Part shown: one piece after another, positions 20,199 through 29,455 of the stretch
Layout of the letters: each line of letters begins with the position of its first letter
Position numbering within the stretch: position 1 is the first letter of the stretch
From: a virus
DNA length: 32,699 nt
Virus record (IMG/VR): IMGVR_UViG_3300032309_000130
Coordinates: 1 to 32,699 of that record
Reading direction: 5' to 3' (one strand)
Notes under the pieces: model-generated
Database searches by the model: none
What the model was told of the DNA's origin: nothing
What the model saw: only the letters and a program-made list of their open reading frames with translations
Program-made: the position numbers and the translations under genes

Positions 20199-20484
20199 TT
20201 TCTTTTTCCTTTTTAACTTGATTTATCATGCGCTGCACTTGTTCCTGTTGCCGTTTAGTTTCTTTTTTTGCTTCAAGAATGTCAAGATACATTGACCCAA
20301 TCAAGGGCAACAACAATGCAAACACTATGACCATACTAAGAAAAGCTATTAAGAATCCCATTTCGTTATTGTCATTTGTCGGATTGCTTGGAACAATAGG
20401 TGGAGGTATATAGTAACTATCATTACTGCCCCGATTATTAGCGCCTTGTCTTGCAGATTGTTTAGCATTTGCTTTCGTTGCCAT
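20191..20484 (-). CDS. Small membrane protein overlapping its upstream gene
   Basis: The 97-residue protein has a polar Asn/Gly/Pro-rich N-terminus (NRGSNDSYYIPPPIVPSN), a membrane helix at about 43-67 (GFLIAFLSMVIVFALLLPLI) and a coiled Lys/Glu/Gln C-terminus (KKETKRQQEQVQRMINQ). Its first 136 bases lie inside the 20349-20888 gene in another frame. Both frames encode a membrane helix in this area, which argues that both are used. Its role in lysis is only suggested by position. Confidence 0.65.
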   Translation of the reverse strand: MATKANAKQSARQGANNRGSNDSYYIPPPIVPSNPTNDNNEMGFLIAFLSMVIVFALLLPLIGSMYLDILEAKKETKRQQEQVQRMINQVKKEKENE

Positions 20485-20888
20485 AATGCGACCCTATCCT
20501 TTGCTTCTTGCGCTAATCTTTCCTTTTCTTGTTCAGCTTGCAATCTTTCAAACTCTTCTTGAAACCTTGTCCAAACCGCACCCAAAGCTGGGTCAACGCC
20601 GTAGATTAACAATTCTCTTAACTCAATGGCTTGGCGTTCCAATTCCATTTCTTGAAAAATATTATCAAGGGCTTGGGCTTTTAGTGATTTACCCTTTGGT
20701 GGATTCTTTTTTTGCTCTGCGGCGGCGGTTTTGACTTGTTCGTGGGCATCAAAAAATTTGCCGATGTAACTCGAAATCTCCATTGTGATGTTGGTAACAT
20801 CTTTGGAAGCCGCCTTGCAATCCTTATAAAAAGATACGGCCTGTTTAATAGCAGCAATCGCGGCAAGGGCAGCGGTGAATGGATCAAT
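20349..20888 (-). CDS. Coiled-coil protein with C-terminal membrane helix, probable ATT start
   Basis: The reading frame upstream of ATG 20783 stays open for 35 more codons and encodes IDPFTAALAAIAAIKQAVSF and YKDCKAASKDVTNIT, which looks like a natural N-terminus of this phage family. ATG 20783 has no ribosome site, whereas ATT 20888 has GGATGG six bases before it and overlaps the previous stop by one base. From ATT the product has 179 residues: helical, charged middle (ERLQAEQEKERLAQEAKDR) and a membrane helix at about 149-169. Function unknown. The alternative is the 144-residue form starting at 20783. Confidence 0.6.
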   Translation of the reverse strand: MDPFTAALAAIAAIKQAVSFYKDCKAASKDVTNITMEISSYIGKFFDAHEQVKTAAAEQKKNPPKGKSLKAQALDNIFQEMELERQAIELRELLIYGVDPALGAVWTRFQEEFERLQAEQEKERLAQEAKDRVALWQRKQMLNNLQDKALIIGAVMIVTIYLHLLFQAIRQMTITKWDS

Positions 20889-21108
20889 TTTTGCCCATCC
20901 AATGGCTTAGATAGCCCACAGCAGACGATAAAGCAGAGACTAGCGCCATACCCACCCAAAGGCCGCCGCGCCCTTGATTTGCCAGTGCTACTAGCTTTTC
21001 AATAGACGCTTCCAACTTGTCAATTTTGGTTTCCATTTGGTCAAATCGGCGTTCATAGTCTTGAACCTTTTGCCAAAGAACGCCGTATTTAACAGGATCA
21101 ATTTCCAT
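20884..21108 (-). CDS. Small coiled-coil membrane protein (XhlA-like)
   Basis: From ATG 21108 the product has 74 residues; a TTG at 21114 overlapping the upstream stop is an alternative. A coiled first half (YERRFDQMETKIDKLEASIE) is followed by one membrane helix (LWVGMALVSALSSAVGYLSH). The layout resembles haemolysin XhlA and small holin-associated proteins. It opens the lysis cassette directly after the collar-protein gene. Confidence 0.68.
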   Translation of the reverse strand: MEIDPVKYGVLWQKVQDYERRFDQMETKIDKLEASIEKLVALANQGRGGLWVGMALVSALSSAVGYLSHWMGKN

Positions 21109-21110
21109 GA

Positions 21111-21857
21111 TCAAGATTTCATGATGTACGCAAGCGCGTAATAAGGGTTCAGAATGCTAAATGCTGTTCCTGATCCAGTTGCCGCATTAGTTGTGGCTAC
21201 AGTGATGCCTGTTGTTGCTGAATTAGTAGATGCGCCAAAAGTTGCAACTGCGGGAGGACTTGCAGACCCTGTATTTTGTGCGCCCGCAACATAACCTCCA
21301 ACGTGAGAATGCCCGGGGTCAGTAACAACAGAAGTAGCCACATGAGTGTGACTAGGCATTTCGTTTGTGGTCAGGGTGCGTGTTGTTGAACCGCCAGTTC
21401 CACCAACAGAATATGTTGATCCTGCGCCAACAACAAAACGATCTCTTAAATCAGGCGTACCATTAGAACCATCGCATAGATACCATCCTGTTGGGACGCT
21501 GCCAATTGATCCATACCAAATTGAAATTAATCCTGCGGGTATGGTAGTGCCACTTGATGCTTGAACACCAATAATTCCATAAATATTGTCGTAAGTGCCA
21601 ATTACGCTTCCTACGGAATTTTGTAACACAAACTTATAGTTAAAGCCATAAGTTAGCCAAACCTCATTAGACAAACGCCCTGATGCGTCCATAACAATAG
21701 GATTGCTATTAGGAATTGCACCATTTATGTCTGTGTAAGTTGTTAATGCGGTGGTTGATCCCGCTTGATAGGTATACAACAAACCACCATTTAAAGGAAT
21801 GCCGTTGTTGTCAAAGAATTGCTGGGCATTGCCAATAGGTGAAAGATTAACTGCCAT
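21111..21857 (-). CDS. Tail fibre tip protein with phage tail-collar domain
   Basis: The 248-residue protein has an N-terminal domain (MAVNLSPIGNAQQFFDNNGI, VMDASGRLSNEVWLTYG) typical of phage fibre adaptors. The collar domain follows from about residue 108: IWYGSIGSVPTGWYLCDGSN, TPDLRDRFVVGAG, EMPSHTH and the final NPYYALAYIMKS. All canonical blocks are present. Such proteins form receptor-contacting tips. It is encoded after the ejection proteins, far from the other fibre genes, so this phage probably has more than one kind of adsorption appendage. Confidence 0.88.
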   Translation of the reverse strand: MAVNLSPIGNAQQFFDNNGIPLNGGLLYTYQAGSTTALTTYTDINGAIPNSNPIVMDASGRLSNEVWLTYGFNYKFVLQNSVGSVIGTYDNIYGIIGVQASSGTTIPAGLISIWYGSIGSVPTGWYLCDGSNGTPDLRDRFVVGAGSTYSVGGTGGSTTRTLTTNEMPSHTHVATSVVTDPGHSHVGGYVAGAQNTGSASPPAVATFGASTNSATTGITVATTNAATGSGTAFSILNPYYALAYIMKS

Positions 21858-21866
21858 GATGCGTCC

Positions 21867-24485
21867 TTATTTGTTCAAATCGTTAAGTTTATTTTGACCT
21901 GATTGTTTACCTAATGCGGTAGATTTTTCAATTTCTTTTTTGGCTTTTTGGGCAGCTTTGGTTAATGCTGTTTGTTCCATTTTGGCGGCATACTTTGCGC
22001 CAGCTTGTTGACCTAAAAATGTTCCAGCGGCAGCGCCCGGCACATCGCCAACAAATCCACCAACCGCCGCACCAGCGCCAGCACCGATTTTTGGCAAATT
22101 GCCCTCAATGATTCCAACACGCCTAGCTTGCAAAGCCGCGCCCTCATAGCCGTGGATGCCGGGGACTATTTGCCCAACCGTGTTCAACAAATGAAATCTA
22201 CGCACTTCATCAGGTGGAAATGTTTCTAAAATCTTTTCGCCAACTAAAGAATTCATGGTTTTGTTGGCTGAGTTTTGATTCCAAACACCCATTTTGTCTG
22301 AACCAGCCTTTAAGACTTCACGAGCTAATGCGCCATCAATTTCAGCCCTTGCAGCGGCGGCGGCTTGTCGTAATTCTTGTGGAACTGGCGGTAAACCCTC
22401 GGGCGCACCTTTGATTCGACCATTTGCCAAATCGTCCAAAGTATCACGAATATGCCGCCATTGATCTTTTGGCAAATTGTTTAGCTTGGATGGAATTTTT
22501 TCTAATGGTGTAGATGATGTGATAACGCCATTTGGGTCAACTTCACCAAATAATTTATCTATACCTTTAGAACCCAAAAGATTTTTTTCAGCCTGATGAA
22601 CTTTGTCGCCAAGTTTGTATAAAGCTGGATCAGCCACCGCCGCAATGTCTTTATCAATTGCTTGGTTTATTTCCCTGATAGAACTTGCCTTGTCACGCGA
22701 CCAAATTTTTGGACTGTTCAATGTTTTACGAACATGATCAAATGCCGCCACAGAACCAGCAGGCGCAATTGTTCCATCAGGTAATTTAAATCCAGTGGAC
22801 TTGGCTAAAGCAATTAATTCTTTTGCGCCTTGTAAAACATTTGTTGTTCCAGCGGCCTTGAAAGTTGACTTTACTTGTGGATCAGCAAATAAGGCATCAG
22901 CGTTAGATGTGTTGATCTTATTGTTTCCAACTTTAGTAAACGCATCATTGTAAATTTCTTTTTTAACTTGGTTCAAATATCCTGTAATGCTGGCGCTAGA
23001 TGGTTCGCTAGGGTCAACGCCATGAAACACATCATTGATACGCCCACCACGTTGTTCATCATTGATTAGAGTTTGGGAAGCACCAGTAGCATTTACGCGA
23101 TCTTCAGCATATTTGGATAAAGCAATTTGTTCATTTGCAATTTGTTCTTTAAATAACTGTCCTTCAGGCGTGTCTAATTTTGCCTTTGTGTGTTCATTAC
23201 GCAATAAATTTTCATTGCCAGTAACCACGCCGGGCCTTACACCAACGCCGGGCATAACCTCCTGAACAGCTTGTGACCTTAATATTTGTTCATTAACAGG
23301 CACATCTGTTGGCGTTTTGGAAAGCTTGATTTGTGGAAATTGACCGCGAACAGTTTCTTCGCCAGTAATCTTTCCAGCAAAAGGATTGGTTTGTGCGGCG
23401 GCTGCGCCTGCGCTGCCTGCTGGTGCTTGACGGGCTTCAAACTGTGCTTGCGCTTCTGCTTTGCTCAATGTGCCGGGGCGCACAATTTCCAATTCACCAG
23501 CCATTTGGCGCAAAGGTTGTGTGGCGCTTTTAACAACAGGCGCAACTTCTTTGATTGCTTGCGGCAAAGCAGTAGAACCAATGACCACCATGTTTCTAAT
23601 ATCTTCAGGCGGTACAGTCAGATTGAATTTAGTTTTTAAGTTTTCAGATATTTGTTCAGGGGTCATCCCCATCACGTTAAACATCTTATTGATTTGTTCA
23701 ACAACAGGTTGAGTAACGCCGCCTAATGGTTGCTGATATGTTTCTTTTCCTGTAATACCTAAAGCCTTGCCAACTGGCTTATCAATAGCGCCAGCCACTT
23801 GCTGACCAATTGCCTCTGCTCTTTTTGCGCCTTGTTGCAATTCAGAGGGTGTTTTTGCTGAAAATATTGGGCCTTCAGTTACAAAGGGCTTAACAATCGC
23901 TTGCGTAGCCGCACCCACAGTAGCAGGCACAACGCCATAAAGAGTATCAATACCACCAGCTACACGTTCACCCAAATCTTGCCCAAGTGCTTGTTTTGCT
24001 TCAAAACCTTTTTGCAACACATCGCCAATAATTTGGCGAACTTTGTTAACAGGTTGCCGCCTTGGAACATAAGCACCCATTGTTCCCTCTTGGGTGCTTG
24101 CCGTGCTTTCAACTTGTCGTTGGCTTGGTTGTTTAGCAGTTACAGGCTTACCAGCCAAAAACGTTTCTAATGGATCACCTGATGCTTGGGGGGAAACTTG
24201 ATCAGGTTGCAAATCAGGGCGAACACCTGACATTGAACTTTTTTGAGGCGCAATTGCATTCTTTGACGTTTGAGCAATCTCACGCAACAAAGCAGCCGCA
24301 TCAGCTTGCGCCATTTTGTCGCCCTTTGCCGCCAATGCTTGTTTTTTCTTTAACTCATCTTCAAGAATTGCAATACGTTGTTGTTCACGCTGATTTTGTG
24401 TTTCAGATGAAACGCGGGCCGCATTAGGCTTTGGCGGGGTTGCTACCGCCGCACCACCGCCTAAAAATTTTTCAAGTTCATCCAT
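21867..24485 (-). CDS. Large virion-internal protein, probable DNA-ejection protein
   Basis: The 872-residue protein follows the 523-residue gene with no gap (TAA then ATG). It is hydrophilic with repeated helical segments. Near the C-terminus it has a Gly/Ala-rich hydrophobic stretch (KIGAGAGAAVGGFVGDVPGA, AAGTFLGQQAGAKYAAKME) that could insert in a membrane, and a Lys-rich end. I see no lysozyme or protease motif. Size, order (third of three after the gp7-like protein) and the membrane-like tail resemble P22 gp16/gp20 roles in DNA ejection. That is inference. Confidence 0.72.
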   Translation of the reverse strand: MDELEKFLGGGAAVATPPKPNAARVSSETQNQREQQRIAILEDELKKKQALAAKGDKMAQADAAALLREIAQTSKNAIAPQKSSMSGVRPDLQPDQVSPQASGDPLETFLAGKPVTAKQPSQRQVESTASTQEGTMGAYVPRRQPVNKVRQIIGDVLQKGFEAKQALGQDLGERVAGGIDTLYGVVPATVGAATQAIVKPFVTEGPIFSAKTPSELQQGAKRAEAIGQQVAGAIDKPVGKALGITGKETYQQPLGGVTQPVVEQINKMFNVMGMTPEQISENLKTKFNLTVPPEDIRNMVVIGSTALPQAIKEVAPVVKSATQPLRQMAGELEIVRPGTLSKAEAQAQFEARQAPAGSAGAAAAQTNPFAGKITGEETVRGQFPQIKLSKTPTDVPVNEQILRSQAVQEVMPGVGVRPGVVTGNENLLRNEHTKAKLDTPEGQLFKEQIANEQIALSKYAEDRVNATGASQTLINDEQRGGRINDVFHGVDPSEPSSASITGYLNQVKKEIYNDAFTKVGNNKINTSNADALFADPQVKSTFKAAGTTNVLQGAKELIALAKSTGFKLPDGTIAPAGSVAAFDHVRKTLNSPKIWSRDKASSIREINQAIDKDIAAVADPALYKLGDKVHQAEKNLLGSKGIDKLFGEVDPNGVITSSTPLEKIPSKLNNLPKDQWRHIRDTLDDLANGRIKGAPEGLPPVPQELRQAAAAARAEIDGALAREVLKAGSDKMGVWNQNSANKTMNSLVGEKILETFPPDEVRRFHLLNTVGQIVPGIHGYEGAALQARRVGIIEGNLPKIGAGAGAAVGGFVGDVPGAAAGTFLGQQAGAKYAAKMEQTALTKAAQKAKKEIEKSTALGKQSGQNKLNDLNK

Positions 24486-26057
24486 TTAGAAATCCTCGGC
24501 GGTAAGCGGTTCAACTGGCAAGCCTGTAGCTGCCATGCTTTTTAAATTTTTGTATTGCTTGAGAATGGTTTTGCGTTTCTTTTCTGATGGAAAAAGTTCT
24601 TTAAACTTGTTTTGCAATTTAGCAGGATCAGTTTCGGTTTCCAAAATGTTCATGGCTTCAAAGATTTTTGTATCTCTAGCGTTTGCATTCCACGCTTGCT
24701 GATATGCTTTCATGTTGTTGTCGCCATACTTTTGACCAAATTGCTGTGCGCCACTGGCTTGCATATCAAGGTTTCTTTGATCTGCTTGCACTCGATTAGC
24801 AATTTTTACCAACACATCAGGCGGGACTTTAATTGTTCCATTTGCAACTGCCGCCATGTCTAAGCCAGCCACAGTCCCACCAACAGAACCCATTGCTTTG
24901 GAGTTAGTAATAGCCATATTCGCCAAGTCTTTAGCAAGCAAATCATATTGATCGCTTCCAATTGCCATGCGAATTTTTTGTTCTACTTTGCCTGCCACGC
25001 CGCCTTTTTCAAAAAATAACTGATCGCCAATTTTCTTGGCTTGCTGAATCACTTCATCAACATTGCGGCGACCTTGGGCTAAATTAACTTGAGCATTAAC
25101 CAAGTTATTTCTGTAATCAAAACCAGCAGTTTGGTCTTTTTCTTCAGTAGGCATAACCGTGTAAGGTTGGTCTGACCGCCTTACTGGGAATGGCAAACGC
25201 ACACCCGGCGCAACCTCAGAACCCGCAGCGCCAGTTGTAACGCCGCCTTGTGGCGTTTGACCTTGCAAGCCTTGTGGAATGGTTATTTCAACGGTTGGTT
25301 TTTCGCCAGCAATGCTTTTGGTTGTTGTTACTACTCGACCTTGTGCATCTAATGAGGTTTGAGGCGCAAATGCAGCTTGTTGTTGTTCTACTGATAATAA
25401 AGTTTGTGCGCCAGCAATAGCTTGTTTTGGCAAGTTAGGGCCGGACTGCATTTGGGTTTCCCAAATTGTTTTGTATGAATCAAGAAGCCTATGCAAATCA
25501 GGATTGTCAGGATTTTCTGCTTTCATCAAATCCATTTCGGCAATGTAAGCATTTTTATCTTGAACACCCACTCTGCCTAAAATGTTAAATCGTTGACCAA
25601 CCATTGCCCTCATATCTTGAGTTAACTTTTGTTTAGCGCTGATGGCTGTTGATTGCGCTTGTCCTAATGTGCTGTATTTACTGATGGCATCAGCACCAGT
25701 TAAAGGCGCAATTTTTGGCACAGACGCATTAATTTTGTCTAAATCAATCCGACCATTGGTTTGGAAATTATTTGGGTCAGCAAAAAATGTTTGCAAATTT
25801 TTGCGTTCAACGTCTTTTTGTTCTTCAACGCTTAAAGCAATTTGACCTGTGCGTGACGTTTGTTGTGCTTGTTGCAACAACAAAGGGTTTATTTCCTTTG
25901 CTTGCTGAACAGTTTGTTGCGATGCCTGAACTTGCAAAGGATTTAATTGTTGGGCTTGTTGGTATGCCTGTATGCCGCCAGCAAGGTTAACCATTTCAGC
26001 CAAAGACATTGGCGTTGGTGGTCTTGATTGTGATGCAACTGGTGTGTAATCTGCCAT
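24486..26057 (-). CDS. Gln-rich virion-internal protein, probable ejection protein
   Basis: The 523-residue protein has a Gln-rich helical N-terminus (QAYQQAQQLNPLQVQASQQT, EINPLLLQQAQQTSRTGQ), a central Gly/Pro linker, and a helical C-terminal half (VAGKVEQKIRMAIGSDQYDL, IANRVQADQRNLDMQ). It has no membrane segment. It lies between the ejection-protein-like gene at 26067 and the 872-residue gene. Gln-rich helical internal proteins in this position are typical of podovirus ejection sets; a direct match is not claimed. Confidence 0.7.
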   Translation of the reverse strand: MADYTPVASQSRPPTPMSLAEMVNLAGGIQAYQQAQQLNPLQVQASQQTVQQAKEINPLLLQQAQQTSRTGQIALSVEEQKDVERKNLQTFFADPNNFQTNGRIDLDKINASVPKIAPLTGADAISKYSTLGQAQSTAISAKQKLTQDMRAMVGQRFNILGRVGVQDKNAYIAEMDLMKAENPDNPDLHRLLDSYKTIWETQMQSGPNLPKQAIAGAQTLLSVEQQQAAFAPQTSLDAQGRVVTTTKSIAGEKPTVEITIPQGLQGQTPQGGVTTGAAGSEVAPGVRLPFPVRRSDQPYTVMPTEEKDQTAGFDYRNNLVNAQVNLAQGRRNVDEVIQQAKKIGDQLFFEKGGVAGKVEQKIRMAIGSDQYDLLAKDLANMAITNSKAMGSVGGTVAGLDMAAVANGTIKVPPDVLVKIANRVQADQRNLDMQASGAQQFGQKYGDNNMKAYQQAWNANARDTKIFEAMNILETETDPAKLQNKFKELFPSEKKRKTILKQYKNLKSMAATGLPVEPLTAEDF

Positions 26058-26066
26058 TTTTTGTCC

Positions 26067-26777
26067 TTATGCCGCACTTACATTTAATTGTGGCGCTGGT
26101 GTTCCATACCCTGCTGGCGCTTGCGTTTGAGGCCGCAACAAGTTAGACAACATATATGCGTTGCCTGCGCCTTGAATACCTGAACCATAAGCATTGGCTG
26201 CGGCTACTTGACCAGCACCAATTGCTGATCCTGCGCCCGAAATAGCACCTCCAACGCCTTGTGAAGTTGTGCCTGCTAATTGTCCTGTTTGACCCAGTGA
26301 CGTTTGACCTAACCCTGCAATAGATGCTAAGTTGTTGTAAATGTTTGATCGTTGGGTTTGGAAACGGTTAAACACATTACCAAATTCTGTGCTTGCTAAA
26401 TTCTGACCATAGTCTGTCAAACCTTGCAAAGCATTGCCACCAATCAAACCGCCTGCTCTGTTAGCCAAATTGGTAGTCGCCAAGTTTCCTTGTTGCAATC
26501 TGAAGTTGTAGCTAGGGTCAATTCCTGCTTGAAAGTCCTCTGCCCCAAATTGACGGGTCAGATATGGTTTCATGCCAGCAATGTCGCTTAATGCGCTGTA
26601 GCCAGCTTCACGATATGGCTTTTGCTGTTCGTTTTGTACATCGAACATTTGCTTTTGTATAGCGGCTGATTCCCGCATTGCATCAGCTTGTGTTTGTGCG
26701 CCTTGTTGTGCGCCTTTGCCGGATAAATAACCACCAGCTAAACTTCCACCAACAATTGCTACTGCGACCCAACTCAT
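26067..26777 (-). CDS. DNA transfer (ejection) protein, gp7-like
   Basis: The 236-residue protein begins with a Gly-rich hydrophobic segment (WVAVAIVGGSLAGGYLSGKG), then a helical stretch (ESAAIQKQMFDVQNEQQKPY) and the family block PSYNFRLQQGNLATTNLANR, LTDYGQNLASTEFGNVFNRF. The Asp-Pro-Ser-Tyr-x-Phe-x-x-Gln-Gly and YGQNLAS.EF...NR motifs match phage DNA-transfer proteins carried in the head and injected with the genome. The C-terminus is Gly/Ala rich. The gene lies first in the ejection set. Confidence 0.82.
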   Translation of the reverse strand: MSWVAVAIVGGSLAGGYLSGKGAQQGAQTQADAMRESAAIQKQMFDVQNEQQKPYREAGYSALSDIAGMKPYLTRQFGAEDFQAGIDPSYNFRLQQGNLATTNLANRAGGLIGGNALQGLTDYGQNLASTEFGNVFNRFQTQRSNIYNNLASIAGLGQTSLGQTGQLAGTTSQGVGGAISGAGSAIGAGQVAAANAYGSGIQGAGNAYMLSNLLRPQTQAPAGYGTPAPQLNVSAA

Positions 26778-26778
26778 A

Positions 26779-27243
26779 TTATTCCCCTTTAATTTCTAAC
26801 GTTTTCAATTTATTTGAATAATCAAATAACGCAAGATCATCAGATTCGATCATTTCTTTTTCAATTTCATCCAAGTCGGTTTTTTCGGTCTTGTGAAACG
26901 TGATCCCAATTGCGTCAGTTACAGCCAAGGTTACCCGCTTTGTGCCGGGTCTGCTCTCAATAATGTCACCCGCATTCAGATGCACCATGCCCTTTTCAGA
27001 CCATGCAATTATTTCACCTTTGGCGCATAAAAAATAGTGGTCTTGCTTATGAACCTTACCAACAATCAAAGTTCCTGCTGGGCGGGTTAACTTTCTTGCA
27101 TACATCCCGCCATGAAAATAATGCTCTGTCTGCATGGCATCAGCCGCCAACTGCAATTCAGATTGGGGCATGGCAGCCATTTCCATTTGCAATCTTTCGA
27201 TCTGCTCACGGGTTGGCACACCAGTTGGGATCAAATCGTTCAT
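26779..27243 (-). CDS. Cupin-like phage protein
   Basis: The 154-residue protein has a helical N-terminus and then HYFHGGMYARKLTRPAGTLI, VGKVHKQDHYFLCAKGEIIA and AGDIIESRPGTKRVTLAVTD. The two His-containing strands and the turn AGD..E..PG are the pattern of a cupin barrel. Phages often carry such a protein among tail genes; a structural or metal-binding role is possible. Its start overlaps the upstream gene by ATGA. Confidence 0.75.
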   Translation of the reverse strand: MNDLIPTGVPTREQIERLQMEMAAMPQSELQLAADAMQTEHYFHGGMYARKLTRPAGTLIVGKVHKQDHYFLCAKGEIIAWSEKGMVHLNAGDIIESRPGTKRVTLAVTDAIGITFHKTEKTDLDEIEKEMIESDDLALFDYSNKLKTLEIKGE

Positions 27244-27470
27244 TGGTTGTAATAGGGAACTTTGTAAGCCACCCCATTTACGGTGACGTTTATGAACCCA
27301 ACAGGGTTAGCTGGCAAAGTTGCCGAACCAGCAGTTGCAGTTGTTGCGCTGGTGAAGTTAAGCAAATTAATGAAAAACTGTTGCCATGCCCTTGTAGGGC
27401 GCTTAGTCTGCCCGTCCAAAAACTCAGATTGTGGGTAGGGCTGTGATTGTGGATTAGGTAACAATGCCAT
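27240..27470 (-). CDS. Small tail-region protein, unknown
   Basis: From ATG 27470 (AAGGGGAG upstream, TGATG overlap with the previous stop) the product has 76 residues. It starts with Pro/Gln-rich sequence, then RAWQQFFINLLNF and the ending GFINVTVNGVAYKVPYYNQ. Proteins with this final beta hairpin are common beside podovirus tail genes. Function unknown; it may cap or stabilise a tail part. Confidence 0.72.
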   Translation of the reverse strand: MALLPNPQSQPYPQSEFLDGQTKRPTRAWQQFFINLLNFTSATTATAGSATLPANPVGFINVTVNGVAYKVPYYNQ

Positions 27471-29455
27471 CAATTCTCCCCTTGTGTTGCTTTAAGGTTG
27501 GCAGACACTATGACGCATTTCACAGGCGCAGAAACAGAAACTTCAAAAACTCTATCCCTTGCTGTACCCAAACGCCGCCAAATTGCACGGTTTGTATATT
27601 TTCCCTTTGCACCAATGTTTGTCCAATATTCATTTGACCAAGTAGAACCACCATCATTTGACCACCTTAACATCGCCTGCGGAAAAGTGGTAGCTGTTTC
27701 AGGTGTAATAGCTTCAGCTATGCCCAAAACATAGGATTCATAAGGCCCAATGGTCAATGTTCCATCAGGCGCAATAATGTAAACATTACCTAAATAATTA
27801 TTGTTTGTAGTCGTTGAAACACCAGTTGTACCAACACCGGGCTGGAACTGTATCTGTAATTCATCAAAATATTGGCGCTGAAAGTCAGCTACCAAATGTG
27901 GGGCGCGGCGTAACCGCTTAACAAACTGACCATCATCTGTATAGATGTTCTTATCCAAGTGGTAAATCTTGCCGTTGGAATAGTCACCAACTAAAACATA
28001 GCCTTGAAAGACTGCTGAACAATTTCCTCGGCATCTTTCGTATTGACCTAAATTGTTTGTATACAACCACTTATGCCACATTCCTGATGCTATGTCATAG
28101 CACCAAGTTAACTGAATTGATGGAAAGCTAATTACATAAACTTCGTGACCCTCTAATTGGTAAGTCCAAGCCACTGCATCAGTGATGTTTTGCCCTGTCA
28201 AGCTGTTTTCTACCGCATGGGTTGAAATACGTTGCGGGACATAACCATTCATTTGCACAATTTGTGCAGTGCCGCGATTATTTTGCGATAGATAAGCAAA
28301 TGAATTACCAAGACGCGAAACGCTAAATGCCGCAGCAATGCCGTGCTGGGTTGATGTGCCGGGGATGCGCTGAAATGGAAACGGGCTTGTTCCCTGATCC
28401 ACCCAAACCTCACTTGATGTTTCGCCAAGCAAATAAATTTCACGGTGATCAACAATCAAAGTCACCAAATCATCAGGTGCGCCATCTTTGCTGGCAAAAC
28501 TTAATGCTGGCGAAATAGGTGACAAAACCGCAGAAGCGCCAAATTGCTGAGTATCAGGGCGGTTGTAAACAAAATAGTTGTCCACAATATCCACGTTTGT
28601 GCCACCAGTAAATGCCCCATCAGTGCTAGGCAACACCGACCAATTCAAGCCATACATGGTTATTGAACTAATCGTTTGAGAAAAGTTAACCGTGTAAGTT
28701 CCCACCCCACCAGTGCCAGTTCCAAGTGCTGTGATGATGGTGTTTGCTGTAATTCCAGCGCCTTGGATGGTCATGCCAGCCGCCAACGTGCCGCTGCTAA
28801 CCGCTGAAACCGTCAATGTTGTGCCTGAAATTGCACCTGTAATTACAGCGCCAGCAGTTGCTGAATTCATCTGCCTACTAGTAAGGGATTGGGAAATATT
28901 AATTGTGTAAGTCCCAATGCCGCCAGTTCCAGTGCCTAAAGCAGTGATAACGGTTTCTTGTGTAACACCTACACCAAACAACACCTGACCCACCGCTATC
29001 GTGCCATTTGTTATAGCTGACACAGTAAGGGTTGTGCCGCTAGTTGATCCTGTGAAAACCGCGCTAGATGGGCTGGAAATACGCCATGTGTAACGGTAAA
29101 TACCGTCAACAATGTAAACATTAACACCATTATCAGTAATGCCTACTCTGCCTGTTGATGAATTTAGTTGCCCAACCATTGTTGTAACAAAACTGCTTGT
29201 TAGTGCATAAACATATTCGCCACAAACGACAACCATTACATCACCACCTGATAAGGTGACCATGCCGCGCACTTCTTCTTGGTTTTGAAACAACACCAAA
29301 GAAGATAAACCCGGCGTGGGATATAACGCCACTACGCCACGTTCACCAGCCTGTTTTAGAGGGTCAACTTCAGGAAACCAGTTGATGCACTCTTGGGCAT
29401 CTTGGTAAATGCTTGGCGCTTCGTAGGATGGGCCGACAAAGCCAAAATCTGCCAT
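27470..29455 (-). CDS. Tail hub / packaged-DNA stabilisation protein, P22 gp10-like, with two inserted modules
   Basis: The 661-residue protein has the gp10-like start [20 protein letters not shown] followed by INWFPEVD and YPTPGL. A beta-propeller-like body contains [55 protein letters not shown] and [11 protein letters not shown], all typical of the family. P22 gp10 has about 472 residues. Much of the excess is two related ~65-residue modules (about 131-197 and 203-268) set between blades. It seals the packaged DNA and joins tail machine parts. Start ATG overlaps the gp4-like stop (TAATG). Confidence 0.87.
   Translation of the reverse strand: MADFGFVGPSYEAPSIYQDAQECINWFPEVDPLKQAGERGVVALYPTPGLSSLVLFQNQEEVRGMVTLSGGDVMVVVCGEYVYALTSSFVTTMVGQLNSSTGRVGITDNGVNVYIVDGIYRYTWRISSPSSAVFTGSTSGTTLTVSAITNGTIAVGQVLFGVGVTQETVITALGTGTGGIGTYTINISQSLTSRQMNSATAGAVITGAISGTTLTVSAVSSGTLAAGMTIQGAGITANTIITALGTGTGGVGTYTVNFSQTISSITMYGLNWSVLPSTDGAFTGGTNVDIVDNYFVYNRPDTQQFGASAVLSPISPALSFASKDGAPDDLVTLIVDHREIYLLGETSSEVWVDQGTSPFPFQRIPGTSTQHGIAAAFSVSRLGNSFAYLSQNNRGTAQIVQMNGYVPQRISTHAVENSLTGQNITDAVAWTYQLEGHEVYVISFPSIQLTWCYDIASGMWHKWLYTNNLGQYERCRGNCSAVFQGYVLVGDYSNGKIYHLDKNIYTDDGQFVKRLRRAPHLVADFQRQYFDELQIQFQPGVGTTGVSTTTNNNYLGNVYIIAPDGTLTIGPYESYVLGIAEAITPETATTFPQAMLRWSNDGGSTWSNEYWTNIGAKGKYTNRAIWRRLGTARDRVFEVSVSAPVKCVIVSANLKATQGEN
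28652..28849 (-). repeat. GTTLTVS beta module, copy 2 (in gp10-like gene)
   Basis: Residues about 203-268 of the gp10-like protein: [53 protein letters not shown]. It is clearly related to the copy at 28865-29065 and to the one in the neighbouring gp4-like gene. The nucleotide copies have diverged, so they are not recent duplicates. Confidence 0.85.
28865..29065 (-). repeat. GTTLTVS beta module, copy 1 (in gp10-like gene)
   Basis: Residues about 131-197: [52 protein letters not shown]. Shared features with the other copies are GTTLTVS, a Gly-x-Gly turn, [17 protein letters not shown] and a final SQ. Confidence 0.85.

Noticed and set aside
20884-20891. Programmed +1 frameshift joining the 20884-21108 gene to the next gene
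   Set aside because: The upstream protein ends naturally after its membrane helix, and a ribosome site exists for re-initiation at ATT 20888, so two separate proteins are simpler. It is not fully excluded.
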